Positions 27,185 through 35,942 of a DNA stretch of 64,000 nucleotides are shown one piece after another. The DNA is from Spirosoma fluviale (GTDB lineage: Bacteria > Bacteroidota > Bacteroidia > Cytophagales > Spirosomataceae), in assembly GCF_900230225.1 (NCBI RefSeq), contig NZ_OCNH01000002.1, positions 249,844 through 313,843 on the forward strand, given 5' to 3'. Every line of letters begins with the position of its first letter. Position 1 is the first letter of the stretch. Under the pieces are notes generated by a model. That model ran no database searches and was not told the DNA's origin. It saw only the letters and a program-made list of their open reading frames with translations. A program made the position numbers and the translations under genes.

Positions 27185-28231
27185 TTAAAAGTCAGCGTCG
27201 AACGTAATGCCTTTGGGCTCTTCCGCAACAGCAACAGGGGCTGGGTTTTCGGCGTCCTGTGACTGCGAAGCGGCTTTCATTGCTTTGAACTTCGACATCA
27301 CTTCGCCCCGCTGGTACTCGCCCACGCGCTTCTCGAAGAAGTTGGTTTTTCCCTGTAGCGAAATCATGTCCATGAAATCGAAGGGGTTGTTCACGTTGTA
27401 TATTTTCCGCAGACCAAGCGTGACCAGCAGGTGGTCGGCTACGAAGGCAATGTACTGCTTCATCAATTCGGCGTTCATACCAATGAGCGACACGGGCAGC
27501 GCATCGGCCACGAACTCCTGCTCAATTTCGACCGCGTTCCGAATAATGTCGTAAATCTCCGACTCGGGTAATTTGTTGACAATGTGGTCGGTGTAGAGCA
27601 TACAGGCGAAATCGCGGTGCAGGCCTTCATCGCGGGAGATCAGTTCGTTGGAGAACGTCAGGCCGGGCATCATGCCCCGCTTCTTGAGCCAGTAGATGGA
27701 GCAGAACGAACCCGAGAAGAAAATTCCTTCGACCACGGCAAAGGCAATGAGCCGCTCGGCAAACGAGCCGTTGTCGATCCAGCGCAGGGCCCACTCGGCT
27801 TTTTTCTGCACGCAGGGAATGGTGTCGATAGCGTTCAGGAGCCGGTCTTTCTCGACAGGGTCTTTAATGTAGGTGTCGATCAACAGGGAGTAAGTCTCGG
27901 AGTGGATGTTCTCCATCATCACCTGAAAGCCGTAGAAGCATTTCGCTTCGGCGTACTGCACCTCCGAGAGGAAGTTGACAGCCAGGTTTTCGTTCACAAT
28001 ACCATCCGATGCGGCAAAGAACGCCAGCACGTGCGAGATGAAGTGGCGTTCGCCGTCGTTGAGGCTGTTCCAGTCTTTCATGTCCTGGCCGAGGTCGATC
28101 TCTTCGGCAGTCCAGAACGATGCTTCGTGGGTTTTATAGTATTCCCAAATGTCCCAGTGTTTAATGGGGAACAGTACAAAGCGGCCTTTGTCTTCTTCTA
28201 AAATCGGTTCAATTACGTCAGTCTGTACCAT
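27185..28231 (-). CDS. nrdB: Ribonucleotide reductase small subunit, class Ia
   Basis: This 348-residue diiron protein makes the tyrosyl radical used by the large subunit to reduce ribonucleotides. Metal ligands include Asp46 ([11 protein letters not shown]), Glu107 and His110 ([10 protein letters not shown]), with Tyr114 as the radical residue. Later ligands lie in VVEGIFFSG and [10 protein letters not shown]. The C-terminal ITFDADF peptide is the R1-docking tail. It resembles the eukaryote-like class Ia subgroup. nrdA is not in the window. Confidence 0.95.
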   Translation of the reverse strand: MVQTDVIEPILEEDKGRFVLFPIKHWDIWEYYKTHEASFWTAEEIDLGQDMKDWNSLNDGERHFISHVLAFFAASDGIVNENLAVNFLSEVQYAEAKCFYGFQVMMENIHSETYSLLIDTYIKDPVEKDRLLNAIDTIPCVQKKAEWALRWIDNGSFAERLIAFAVVEGIFFSGSFCSIYWLKKRGMMPGLTFSNELISRDEGLHRDFACMLYTDHIVNKLPESEIYDIIRNAVEIEQEFVADALPVSLIGMNAELMKQYIAFVADHLLVTLGLRKIYNVNNPFDFMDMISLQGKTNFFEKRVGEYQRGEVMSKFKAMKAASQSQDAENPAPVAVAEEPKGITFDADF

Positions 28232-28314
28232 GTATCTGGAATGCGTTGTTTTATGGAAATGTTCAACCGGGCGAATGGGCTGAACGTATGTCTAAGCTAT
28301 GAAAATCAGATTAA

Positions 28315-28344
28315 CAAAATTAACCGTTCTGACCGCTTCTGCAA
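28315..28344 (-). promoter_or_regulatory. Candidate nrdB promoter
   Basis: Read on the minus strand, TTG (28342-28344) is followed 19 bases later by TAATTTTG (28315-28322), a good Bacteroidota promoter. The leader would be about 75 bases. Confidence 0.55.
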
Positions 28345-28516
28345 GCCGAACAAGCTATAGAATCAGGATGATATAAATGATGGAAGGAGGTATCGTATTG
28401 TAAATCAGAAACTTACCGTTCTAAGTTAGGAGGAAGTTCTTGAAATAGTTCAGTGTTTATATAAATACAGGACTTGAGAGGAAGTACATGGTAAATGCTA
28501 ACATTTATAGAGGATT

Positions 28517-29290
28517 CTAAAGCTCAAATTGCTTTAGTCGATATTCTAAAAACTCTTTTCTGGGTTGATACGACTTTGGTAGTAGAATAAGGTGACGCTC
28601 GAAGCGTCCAAAGAACTGCTGATAGAATTCCTTCGTTGTATGCCCTTTCAATTGCTTTGATAGCAGTAGCTTGTAGTCGGTATCAATACAAATAAGACCT
28701 TTCTCGTAGGCGCGGTCATATAAGTTCGATAAGCAAATTCCATTTTCGGGATTGAGCCGTTCATGCTCATTTTCAGCCCAAGGAACTATATGCCCGGCAA
28801 CCAGTAACTCAGGCAAATCAATGCCTGAAATGGCACACCGACTTTCGTACGTTTTCAAAATCATTTGCCTGAAAACGTTTTGGTTAACCCGGGTTTTTAC
28901 CAATCGCGTCTTCATCTCGCCTTTCAGATCTTTAAGGTCGAACTCGATTTCCGGATAGGCTTCTTCTAGGGTTTCATGTTTGTATTCAGCCAGAATCCGT
29001 TCGCTTTCAAAAATTAACTCTTCCTGGTTGTTGATGAATTCGTCCCAGATGGGTTTTACCTGACTGTAGCCTCCGCTCATTCCTTTTACACCACGATTCT
29101 GATGATAGGGATCAACACTGGCAAAATTAGTAAGTCGCATCGCCACTGAATCTGGTGTACGACGGCCCAAAATGGCTGCTAACTCTTTCACCTTGGCATT
29201 ACTCTTATGCATCTGCCCAAAAGGTAATTTCAGATACAGGTTAAACGCTACTATGAGTTCTTCACGAGTCCAATTAGGAGATTTTGCCAT
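28517..29290 (-). CDS. HNH endonuclease, restriction-type
   Basis: This 257-residue protein has a C-terminal HNH nuclease domain (about 160-215): CAISGID, AGHIVPWAENEHERLNPENG and LSNLYDRAYEKGLI. The N-terminal part (NWTREELIVAFNLYLKLPFG, then LGRRTPDSVAMRL) resembles DNA-sensing regions of predicted modification-dependent restriction endonucleases. No methylase or partner gene adjoins it. It sits beside a REP-transposase locus in a gene-poor stretch, so it may be a solitary defence gene. ATG 29290 (MAKSPNWTREE) is preferred over 29323. Confidence 0.85.
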   Translation of the reverse strand: MAKSPNWTREELIVAFNLYLKLPFGQMHKSNAKVKELAAILGRRTPDSVAMRLTNFASVDPYHQNRGVKGMSGGYSQVKPIWDEFINNQEELIFESERILAEYKHETLEEAYPEIEFDLKDLKGEMKTRLVKTRVNQNVFRQMILKTYESRCAISGIDLPELLVAGHIVPWAENEHERLNPENGICLSNLYDRAYEKGLICIDTDYKLLLSKQLKGHTTKEFYQQFFGRFERHLILLPKSYQPRKEFLEYRLKQFEL

Positions 29291-29389
29291 GCACGAAAGT
29301 AAGCGTTTTGTTTTGATCGCCATGAGTACTTTGTCTCAAAGCCAGCGTTTCACCCCGCCGTGATGTGAGCAGGTGCCCTGCCCACCCTT

Positions 29390-29549
29390 GTAGAGACCGC
29401 ACCGGAATGCCGGACCACGGTGGACCGGCATTCCCTCGCGTCTTCTGTGCGTCAGCAACACGTATGCGTCAGTTGCATGTGATATATTGAAATTTTAACG
29501 GCATACCCAAAACCATCCGGTCAGGAGACGCAAGGGATTGCGTCTCTAC
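29390..29549. repeat. REPIN-like palindrome pair, GTAGAGACGC family (downstream copy)
   Basis: The right arm (29524-29549) is GGAGACGCAA-GGGA-TTGCGTCTC followed by TAC. The left arm starts GTAGAGACC and resumes as CGCGTCTTCTGTGCGTCAGC, with a different palindrome set into its tip. It ends inside the stop codon of the transposase gene. Confidence 0.8.
29404..29434. repeat. Nested palindrome inside a REP arm
   Basis: GGAATGCCGG-A-CCAC-G-GTGG-A-CCGGCATTCC forms a stem of 14 pairs with one A-A mismatch. It sits where the family has a three- to four-base loop, as if one palindrome had entered another. Confidence 0.8.
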
Positions 29550-30085
29550 ATGTATAACCCCTCTGGGTTTTCTAAATCCTGTAACCATTGGGCAGGGTTG
29601 TTCTCGATGTAGTGGCGGATTCTATTTAGTTCGTTATCGTTACGGATAACACGGTCGTAATACTTTGTCTGCCAACAAAAAAGGATATTATTAGTGGTGG
29701 CGTGTGCTTTTACGCCTGATTTAAAACCTCGTAAAATAGACGCCAGATTTTGACTTTGCGGGCCAAATGTGTTTGGCTCCCAGTTGTCGTATTCAGGTTT
29801 ATTGATGAAAAGAACGCCATGAAGGTGGTTAGGCATAAGTTGGAACGCATCCAGCTTAACAAAAGGCGAAAATGTAGGAATAGAAAGCCAGCCGTCAATG
29901 GTTCGCTGGCCAATGATTGTAGGTTGGATAACAGGTTCGCCGTTAATTAGAGCAATATCGCCAAAATAGGGTGCTTTATCCTTCGTACAAATGGTAACGA
30001 AATAGGCACCATTTGCTCCGTAGTCATAGGTTGCCAATCGGGAAGAGGCAATCCTGTATTTATTCTGAAATTTGAATTCACCCAT
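29546..30085 (-). CDS. REP-associated tyrosine transposase (IS200-like), copy A
   Basis: This 179-residue protein belongs to the Y1 (HUH) transposase superfamily, domesticated RAYT branch. The two metal-binding histidines are in LMPNHLHGVLF, and the catalytic Tyr is in WQTKYYDRVIRND. The N-terminal YFVTICTKDKAPYFG matches this group. It is bracketed by GTAGAGACGC palindrome pairs at 29390-29549 and 30105-30230, presumably its own cut-and-copy substrates. The TAG stop is contributed by the palindrome foot. It is only distantly similar to the two RAYTs at 33.7 and 37.3 kb. Confidence 0.92.
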   Translation of the reverse strand: MGEFKFQNKYRIASSRLATYDYGANGAYFVTICTKDKAPYFGDIALINGEPVIQPTIIGQRTIDGWLSIPTFSPFVKLDAFQLMPNHLHGVLFINKPEYDNWEPNTFGPQSQNLASILRGFKSGVKAHATTNNILFCWQTKYYDRVIRNDNELNRIRHYIENNPAQWLQDLENPEGLYM

Positions 30086-30104
30086 CGTTTTATTTTTTTG
30101 TCTT

Positions 30105-30230
30105 GTAGAGACGCAATCCCTTGCGTCTCCTATGCGCCAGCCCTACACAAGCGTCAGCCCATAAGACGAGAAAAAAACCAGCTGGTCAGATTGCTGACGC
30201 ATAAGGAGACGCGAAGGGTCGCGTCTCTAC
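30105..30230. repeat. REPIN-like palindrome pair, GTAGAGACGC family (upstream copy)
   Basis: The left arm is GTAGAGACGCAA-TCCC-TTGCGTCTCC, then ATGCGCCAGC. The right arm is GCTGACGCAT, then GGAGACGCGA-AGGG-TCGCGTCTCTAC. Each arm is itself a hairpin, and the two arms are inverted relative to each other. It separates the transposase start from uvrA. Confidence 0.88.
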
Positions 30231-30274
30231 ATTTCCCGGAAACTAGCCCCGCTCGTTTTACGTTGTTGTTTAGA

Positions 30275-33190
30275 ATGAGCCAACCGAACGTGACAGAAGA
30301 AAAAACGACCGAGCGCCAGGCCGGTCTGACTGATATTGATCTGACAGGCTACGACCAGATTGAAGTGCTGGGAGCCCGTGAACATAATCTCAAAAACATC
30401 GACGTCGTTATTCCCCGCAACAAGCTGGTGGTCGTGACGGGTATCAGCGGAAGCGGCAAATCGTCGTTGGCCTTCGATACGATTTATGCCGAGGGGCAAC
30501 GCCGATACATGGAGAGCTTTTCGGCTTACGCCCGCTCGTTTATCGGCGATATGGAGCGGCCCGATGTGGATAAGATCAACGGTCTGAGTCCGGTGATTTC
30601 CATCGAGCAGAAAACGACCTCCAAAAACCCCCGCTCTACGGTAGGCACGACCACCGAAATCTATGACTTTCTGCGTCTGCTCTATGCCAGGGCGGGCGAA
30701 GCGTATTCGTACGTAACGGGTCGGAAGATGGAACGGCAGTCGCAGGACCAGATTATCGATACGATTCTGGAGCAATATGAGGGAAAAAAGATCACCCTGC
30801 TGGCTCCTATTATCCGAAGCCGAAAAGGGCACTACCGCGAATTGTTCGTGCAGATCGCCAAAACGGGCTATACTAAGGTCCGGGTAGATGGCGTGGTGCA
30901 GGACATCGTGCCGAAGATGCAGCTTGACCGCTACAAAATCCACGACATCGAAATCGTTATTGACCGACTCGTTCCAAAAACGGAAGACCGCTACCGGCTC
31001 AGCCAGTCGATACAAACGGCGATGAAGCAGGGTAAAGGTGCCATGCAGATGCTGGACGCCGACGGAAAACTGGTGTATTTCTCGCAGAACCTGATGGACC
31101 CCGAATCGGGCATCAGTTACGACGAGCCCTCGCCCAACTCGTTTTCGTTCAACTCGCCCTACGGGGCCTGTCCGGTTTGTAATGGCCTGGGCGTCATTGA
31201 AGAGATAACGGAAGAATCGGTCATTCCTGATAAGTCGCTGAGTATTAGTCGGGGAGCCATTGCGCCCCTGGGCGAATACCGTGAACTGTGGATATTTAAG
31301 GAGATCGAAGCAATTCTGAAAAAATATAAGCTGAACCTGACCTCGCCCGTGAACAAGTTTCCCGACGATCTGATGCATGCCCTCATGTACGGAACGGAAG
31401 AGGAAGCTACGGTGCCCTCCAAAAAGTACGTTGGCGAGGACTATTATAGCTTTAAGTTCGAAGGCATTGTCAATTTCCTGAAACGGCAGCAGGAAAACAG
31501 CACCGATAAAATTCAGGAATGGCTCAAGGACTTTATGGTGATAAAGTCCTGCCCGGAATGTCACGGTGCCCGATTGAAGAAAGAATCACTTTTCTTCAAG
31601 ATCGACGAGAAAAACATCTCTGAACTGGCCCGGATGGACATTTCTGAACTGACGGCCTGGTTCGAGGGGGTTGAAGACCGTATGACCAACCGGCAGAATG
31701 TGATCGGCAAGGAAATCCTGAAAGAGATTCGTAAACGGATTGGCTTCCTGCTCGATATTGGTTTGGATTACTTAACACTTGACCGCCCGTTGCGGACGCT
31801 ATCGGGTGGTGAAGCACAACGTATCCGGCTGGCGACCCAGATCGGGACGCAGTTGGTGGGTGTGCTCTACATCATGGACGAGCCGAGTATTGGTCTACAC
31901 CAGCGCGACAACGTGAAACTGATCGACTCGCTGAAGAACCTGCGTGACCTCGGCAACACCGTTCTGGTAGTGGAGCACGACAAAGACATGATGCTCGAAT
32001 CGGACTTTATCCTCGATATTGGCCCTGGTGCCGGGCGGCATGGCGGGCAGGTGGTTAACCAGGGAACGCCCGCCGAATTTCTGCAAAACAAGTATGTCGG
32101 CGTAGCGGGCAGCAGCACCACCGCCGATTACCTGAGCGGCCGACGCGCCATTGAAGTGCCAAAAGAACGCCGGAAAGGAAATGGTAAATTCCTCGTCATC
32201 AAGAACGCAACGGGTCATAACCTCAAGAACGTTACCCTCCGCTTGCCGCTTGGCCGGATGGTGACTATTACGGGCGTGTCGGGCAGTGGCAAGTCGTCGT
32301 TGATTCACGAAACCTTGTTTCCAATTCTGAATCGCCACTTTTTCCGGTCGAAGCGCGAGCCGTTGGCATTTAAAACGGTGGAAGGACTGGAACATCTGGA
32401 CAAAGTAATCGAGGTCGATCAGTCGCCCATTGGCCGGACACCCCGCTCAAATCCGGCGACCTACACTGGTATGTTCTCGGAGATCAGAACCCTGTTTGCC
32501 GAACTGCCCGAAGCGAAGATCCGGGGGTACAAACCTGGTCGGTTCTCGTTCAACGTGAAAGGGGGGCGGTGTGAGGGTTGCGAGGGGGCGGGTATGAAGA
32601 AGATCGAAATGGAGTTTCTGCCCGATGTTCACGTCATGTGCGAAACCTGCAAAGGCAAGCGTTTCAACCGCGAAACGCTGGAAGTGCGCTTTAAAGGCAA
32701 ATCCATTGCCGATGTGCTCGACATGACCGTTGAACAGGCGCTGGATTTCTTTGCCAGCCAGCCCAAAATTCTCCGCAAAGTAACGACGCTGAACGATGTG
32801 GGTCTGGGCTACATTACGCTCGGCCAACACGCCACGACGTTGTCGGGTGGAGAAGCCCAGCGCGTTAAACTCGCCGAAGAATTGTCTAAAAAAGATACCG
32901 GCAAGACACTTTATATTCTTGATGAACCGACGACCGGTCTGCATTTTCAGGACATCTCCCATCTCCTCGACGTGCTCAATAAACTGGCTAACAAAGGAAA
33001 TACCGTGTTGATCATCGAGCACAACCTAGACGTCATCAAAGTATCGGATCACCTCATCGACCTCGGTCCTGAGGGGGGTAACAAAGGCGGGTATATTATT
33101 GCCGAAGGCAGCCCGGAAAAGGTGGCTGAGGTTAAAGGAAGTTACACCGGTAAGTTTTTGAAGATGGAATTGACCGGAGAAAAGGTGTAA
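30275..33190 (+). CDS. uvrA: Excinuclease ABC subunit A
   Basis: This 971-residue ATPase recognises DNA damage and loads UvrB in nucleotide excision repair. Both ABC modules are present: Walker [10 protein letters not shown] (N-terminal) and GVSGSGKSS (C-terminal), and signatures [12 protein letters not shown] and [12 protein letters not shown]. Zinc-binding cysteines lie in [17 protein letters not shown] and in [19 protein letters not shown]. The frame is open 59 residues upstream, but that part is encoded by the palindrome pair at 30105-30230 and is not family-like, so ATG 30275 ([10 protein letters not shown]) is the start. Confidence 0.97.
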   Translation: MSQPNVTEEKTTERQAGLTDIDLTGYDQIEVLGAREHNLKNIDVVIPRNKLVVVTGISGSGKSSLAFDTIYAEGQRRYMESFSAYARSFIGDMERPDVDKINGLSPVISIEQKTTSKNPRSTVGTTTEIYDFLRLLYARAGEAYSYVTGRKMERQSQDQIIDTILEQYEGKKITLLAPIIRSRKGHYRELFVQIAKTGYTKVRVDGVVQDIVPKMQLDRYKIHDIEIVIDRLVPKTEDRYRLSQSIQTAMKQGKGAMQMLDADGKLVYFSQNLMDPESGISYDEPSPNSFSFNSPYGACPVCNGLGVIEEITEESVIPDKSLSISRGAIAPLGEYRELWIFKEIEAILKKYKLNLTSPVNKFPDDLMHALMYGTEEEATVPSKKYVGEDYYSFKFEGIVNFLKRQQENSTDKIQEWLKDFMVIKSCPECHGARLKKESLFFKIDEKNISELARMDISELTAWFEGVEDRMTNRQNVIGKEILKEIRKRIGFLLDIGLDYLTLDRPLRTLSGGEAQRIRLATQIGTQLVGVLYIMDEPSIGLHQRDNVKLIDSLKNLRDLGNTVLVVEHDKDMMLESDFILDIGPGAGRHGGQVVNQGTPAEFLQNKYVGVAGSSTTADYLSGRRAIEVPKERRKGNGKFLVIKNATGHNLKNVTLRLPLGRMVTITGVSGSGKSSLIHETLFPILNRHFFRSKREPLAFKTVEGLEHLDKVIEVDQSPIGRTPRSNPATYTGMFSEIRTLFAELPEAKIRGYKPGRFSFNVKGGRCEGCEGAGMKKIEMEFLPDVHVMCETCKGKRFNRETLEVRFKGKSIADVLDMTVEQALDFFASQPKILRKVTTLNDVGLGYITLGQHATTLSGGEAQRVKLAEELSKKDTGKTLYILDEPTTGLHFQDISHLLDVLNKLANKGNTVLIIEHNLDVIKVSDHLIDLGPEGGNKGGYIIAEGSPEKVAEVKGSYTGKFLKMELTGEKV

Positions 33191-33236
33191 AAGCTGTTAT
33201 CTTCGCTGGTCTAATACAGCCTGAGAAAACAGTTTT

Positions 33237-33629
33237 ATGCGTAACCCTTTTTTTTACATCTTACTTTTGGTGCTGGTCGTTCTGGACGGCTGGCTATTGT
33301 CGCACCCCAACCTTATTGGTAAGGCTGGGGTGTTCTTTTTTGAGTACTCGTACCTCGAAACGTTCCCCAAAGCATTGGGAACGGTATCGGTAGTTGTGGG
33401 ACTGTGTCTGCTCATCGTCTGGGCGGTTGGGCAGTTAAGCAAGCCGGTGGCACTGGGCATCACGGTAGCCCTCCTGGCGGCATCGGCCTATTATTTATTC
33501 CAGAGTTTCACACAGTACAACACAGGTATCTACAAGCTAACGGGTGCAGGCTTCCGGGCCGGGGCCATTCTGCTACCAGGGTTGATTGTACTGATATTTG
33601 GGGAGGGTTTGCTCCGGCGGGTAAGGTAA
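33237..33629 (+). CDS. Small integral membrane protein of unknown function
   Basis: This 130-residue protein has about four hydrophobic segments (about 6-20, 45-65, 70-88, 105-122) and few charged residues apart from the C-terminal LLRRVR. I recognise no family. It follows uvrA by 46 bases on the same strand and might be co-transcribed. Confidence 0.7.
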   Translation: MRNPFFYILLLVLVVLDGWLLSHPNLIGKAGVFFFEYSYLETFPKALGTVSVVVGLCLLIVWAVGQLSKPVALGITVALLAASAYYLFQSFTQYNTGIYKLTGAGFRAGAILLPGLIVLIFGEGLLRRVR

Positions 33630-33633
33630 GAGG

Positions 33634-33712
33634 GTACCCGACAGCATCTTGCTGTCGGTGTGTAGGTTATTTTGTGTACTTTACACACCGACAGCAAGAT
33701 GCTGTCGGGTAC
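33634..33712. repeat. REPIN-like palindrome pair, CCGACAGCA family (upstream copy)
   Basis: Two 31-base arms, GTACCCGACAGCATCTTGCT... and its exact complement, face each other across 17 bases. Each arm contains a small hairpin, CCGACAGCA-TCT-TGCTGTCGG. It ends 12 bases before the RAYT copy B start. Confidence 0.95.
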
Positions 33713-33724
33713 AAGTGTAAAAAC

Positions 33725-34375
33725 ATGAACGAACCTTTTCGTGACTTTTACCGAACTAAACTGCCCCACATTCAGCCGCTAGGTGGAACGTTCTTCGTGA
33801 CATTTCGACTGGCTGACTCATTGCCGCAGTCAATACGAAAGGTGTTACAGGAAGAGTTTAATTGGCTACACAAACAGCTTCTGATGCAGTCTGATTACAC
33901 ACCTGATAAGTTAGACAGACTCCATCGTCAGTTTTTTGGACGGTACGATGCCCTTCTCGATAAATTAGATAATGGTGCTGATTATTTAAGGCTTGACGCA
34001 ATCGCACGTGTTGTTGCCGATGCGTTACATTTTTTTGATGAAAAGAAGTACGATCTGATTGCCTTCACGATTATGTCGAATCATGTGCATGTTGTGTTTG
34101 CGCTTCATCCTGTTCCTGAAGCCAGACCAGCCATCACCCTTGACAAAGTAATGCATAGCCTGAAGAGCTTTACAGCTACTAAGTGTAACGAATTACTTGA
34201 TAAATCAGGCCGTTTCTGGGAGCACGAAAGCTACGACCGCTTGGTGCGCGACCGCAACGAACTCCACCGCATCGTACAATATACCCTGCAAAACCCCGTG
34301 AAAGCGGGACTCTGCCAGCACTGGCAGGATTGGAAATGGACTTACATAAAACCTGAATACAATGACTTTGAGTAA
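33725..34375 (+). CDS. REP-associated tyrosine transposase (IS200-like), copy B
   Basis: This 216-residue HUH/Y1 protein has histidines in IMSNHVHVVFALH and the catalytic Tyr in WEHESYDRLVRDRNEL, followed by the RAYT-typical NPVKAGLCQHWQDWKWTY tail. It is bracketed by CCGACAGCA palindrome pairs at 33634-33712 and 34398-34475. The frame is open far upstream (33404), but ATG 33725 (MNEPFRDFYRT) matches the start of copy C and of the family. Its last codons overlap the start of the amidohydrolase (34362). Confidence 0.94.
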   Translation: MNEPFRDFYRTKLPHIQPLGGTFFVTFRLADSLPQSIRKVLQEEFNWLHKQLLMQSDYTPDKLDRLHRQFFGRYDALLDKLDNGADYLRLDAIARVVADALHFFDEKKYDLIAFTIMSNHVHVVFALHPVPEARPAITLDKVMHSLKSFTATKCNELLDKSGRFWEHESYDRLVRDRNELHRIVQYTLQNPVKAGLCQHWQDWKWTYIKPEYNDFE

Positions 34376-35660
34376 ATGGCTACTAATGTTCCTGCTTGTA
34401 CCCGACAGCATCTTGCTGTCGGTGGGAAAAACGAATTATAATGTACCTCGCCGTCAGCAAGATGCTGTCGGGTACCTCCTCCGACCCGACCGCGTTTTCG
34501 ATGGCGAAACCATGCACGAAGGCTGGGTGGTGCGGGTAAAAGACGATAAAATTGAAGCCGCCGGTCCGGCCGGCAGCGTTTCGGCAACGGGTGCTACGGT
34601 GGTTGATCTGAAAGGCACGACACTAACGCCCGGTTTGATTGAAGGTCATTCGCATTTGCTGCTGCACCCGTATAACGAAACGCCCTGGGATGATCAGGTG
34701 CTGAAAGAAGCCCGGTCACTGCGGGTGGCGCGAGCCACCGTTCACGCCCAGAAAACGCTGATGGCGGGCTTTACCACCGTGCGGGACTTGGGTACCGAAG
34801 GGGCCGATTATGACGATGTAGGTCTGAAACAGGCGATTAACAAAGGCATTATTCCCGGTCCGCGTATGATGATCGTGACGCGGGCGCTCATTGCCACGGG
34901 CAGTTACGCGCCTAAAGGATTCAGCCCGGATATCGACGTGCCGCAGGGTGCCGAAGAAGCCGATGGGCACGACGCGTTGATTCAGGCTGTTCGGCGGCAG
35001 ATTGGCAAAGGGGCCGATGCCATAAAAATCTACGCCGATTACCGCTGGGGCCTCATGGCCGAAGCCCGGCCAACCTACACGCTGGAGGAGATTAAGCTCA
35101 TCGTCGAAACCGCCAGAAGCAGTGGTCGGGGCGTGGTGGCCCATGCCAGTACGGCAGAAGGCATGCGTCGGGCCATTCTGGGGGGCTGCGAAACGGTTGA
35201 GCATGGCGATGCCGGAACCCCCGAAATCTTTGCCCTCATGAAACAGCATGGTACTGCTCTTTGCCCTACGCTGGCCGCTGGCGATGCCGTTAGCCAATAT
35301 CGTGGCTGGAAAAAAGGGCAGGACCCCGAACCCGAGCGGCTTAAACAAAAGCGGGAGATATTCAAACAGGCACTGGCAGCGGGCGTTACCATTTGCGCCG
35401 GGGGCGATGTGGGCGTTTTCAGTCATGGCGACAATGCCCGCGAACTCATCATGATGGTGGACTATGGAATGAAGCCCCTCGATGTGATGCGCTCGGCCAC
35501 GTCCATCAATGCCGACGTTTTCAAATTGACAGATCGTGGGCGAATTCGGCCGGGTTTATTGGCTGATCTGGTGGCGGTGCAGGGCGATCCAACAAAAACG
35601 ATTACGGATGTGCAACGCGTTCAGATGGTTATGAAGGGGGGCGTTTTTTCGAAGCGTTGA
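34362..35660 (+). CDS. Amidohydrolase with a palindrome-encoded N-terminus
   Basis: This 432-residue metal-dependent hydrolase has the TIM-barrel amidohydrolase fold: TLTPGLIEGHSHLL (first metal histidines), AHASTAEGMRRAI and ETVEHGDAG (later histidines) and ICAGGDVGVFSHG (Asp). Relatives include Xaa-Pro dipeptidase-like and imidazolonepropionase-like enzymes. The N-terminus (MTLSKWLLMFLL) begins like a signal peptide. Residues about 13-38 are then encoded by the palindrome pair at 34398-34475, and normal family sequence resumes at YLLRPDRVFDGETM. No standard cleavage site is left, so export may be altered or lost. A later start (M at 34386) is possible. Confidence 0.88.
   Translation: MTLSKWLLMFLLVPDSILLSVGKTNYNVPRRQQDAVGYLLRPDRVFDGETMHEGWVVRVKDDKIEAAGPAGSVSATGATVVDLKGTTLTPGLIEGHSHLLLHPYNETPWDDQVLKEARSLRVARATVHAQKTLMAGFTTVRDLGTEGADYDDVGLKQAINKGIIPGPRMMIVTRALIATGSYAPKGFSPDIDVPQGAEEADGHDALIQAVRRQIGKGADAIKIYADYRWGLMAEARPTYTLEEIKLIVETARSSGRGVVAHASTAEGMRRAILGGCETVEHGDAGTPEIFALMKQHGTALCPTLAAGDAVSQYRGWKKGQDPEPERLKQKREIFKQALAAGVTICAGGDVGVFSHGDNARELIMMVDYGMKPLDVMRSATSINADVFKLTDRGRIRPGLLADLVAVQGDPTKTITDVQRVQMVMKGGVFSKR
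34398..34475. repeat. REPIN-like palindrome pair lying in frame inside the amidohydrolase gene
   Basis: GTACCCGACAGCATCTTGCT at 34398 and AGCAAGATGCTGTCGGGTAC ending at 34475 are the arms seen upstream of RAYT copy B. The element is 78 bases, an exact 26 codons, with no stop in the amidohydrolase frame. Confidence 0.93.
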
Positions 35661-35942
35661 CCGGTAAACTTATGGGAAAAAGTTTCGGTTATAGCTTAAT
35701 ACAAACGTAACACGGCTTTTTTTAGACAATTTCATCTGTCGTTTGGGTTTTTGGACTAATTTCGCCCGACGTGGTCTTACCTCACCGAGCCTTTGGTTCG
35801 GTGGATTCGTTTCGTTGGTTCTGTGCCTGTTTTAGGAAAGGTGCAAATGTTCCGGTAAAACGGGTTCATCCCATAAAGGGGTAGCCAAATGCTTAAAAAA
35901 AAGCCTAACTCATTATCTCTAGATTCTCTACCCTGTTTTTGT

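Noticed and set aside
30098..30274. N-terminal extension of UvrA
   Set aside because: The 59 extra codons are palindrome sequence and have no UvrA similarity; [10 protein letters not shown] at 30275 leads into the conserved start.
30227..31564. A 445-codon open frame antisense to uvrA
   Set aside because: It lies wholly opposite a strongly conserved gene, and its His/Gly/Phe-rich composition is typical of antisense shadows in this codon usage. The same holds for the long antisense frames at 15781-16593, 42992-43966 and 47522-48265.
33404..33724. N-terminal extension of RAYT copy B
   Set aside because: The frame runs through the end of the membrane-protein gene in another frame and through the palindrome pair; the paralogue at 37332-37976 starts at the equivalent of 33725.
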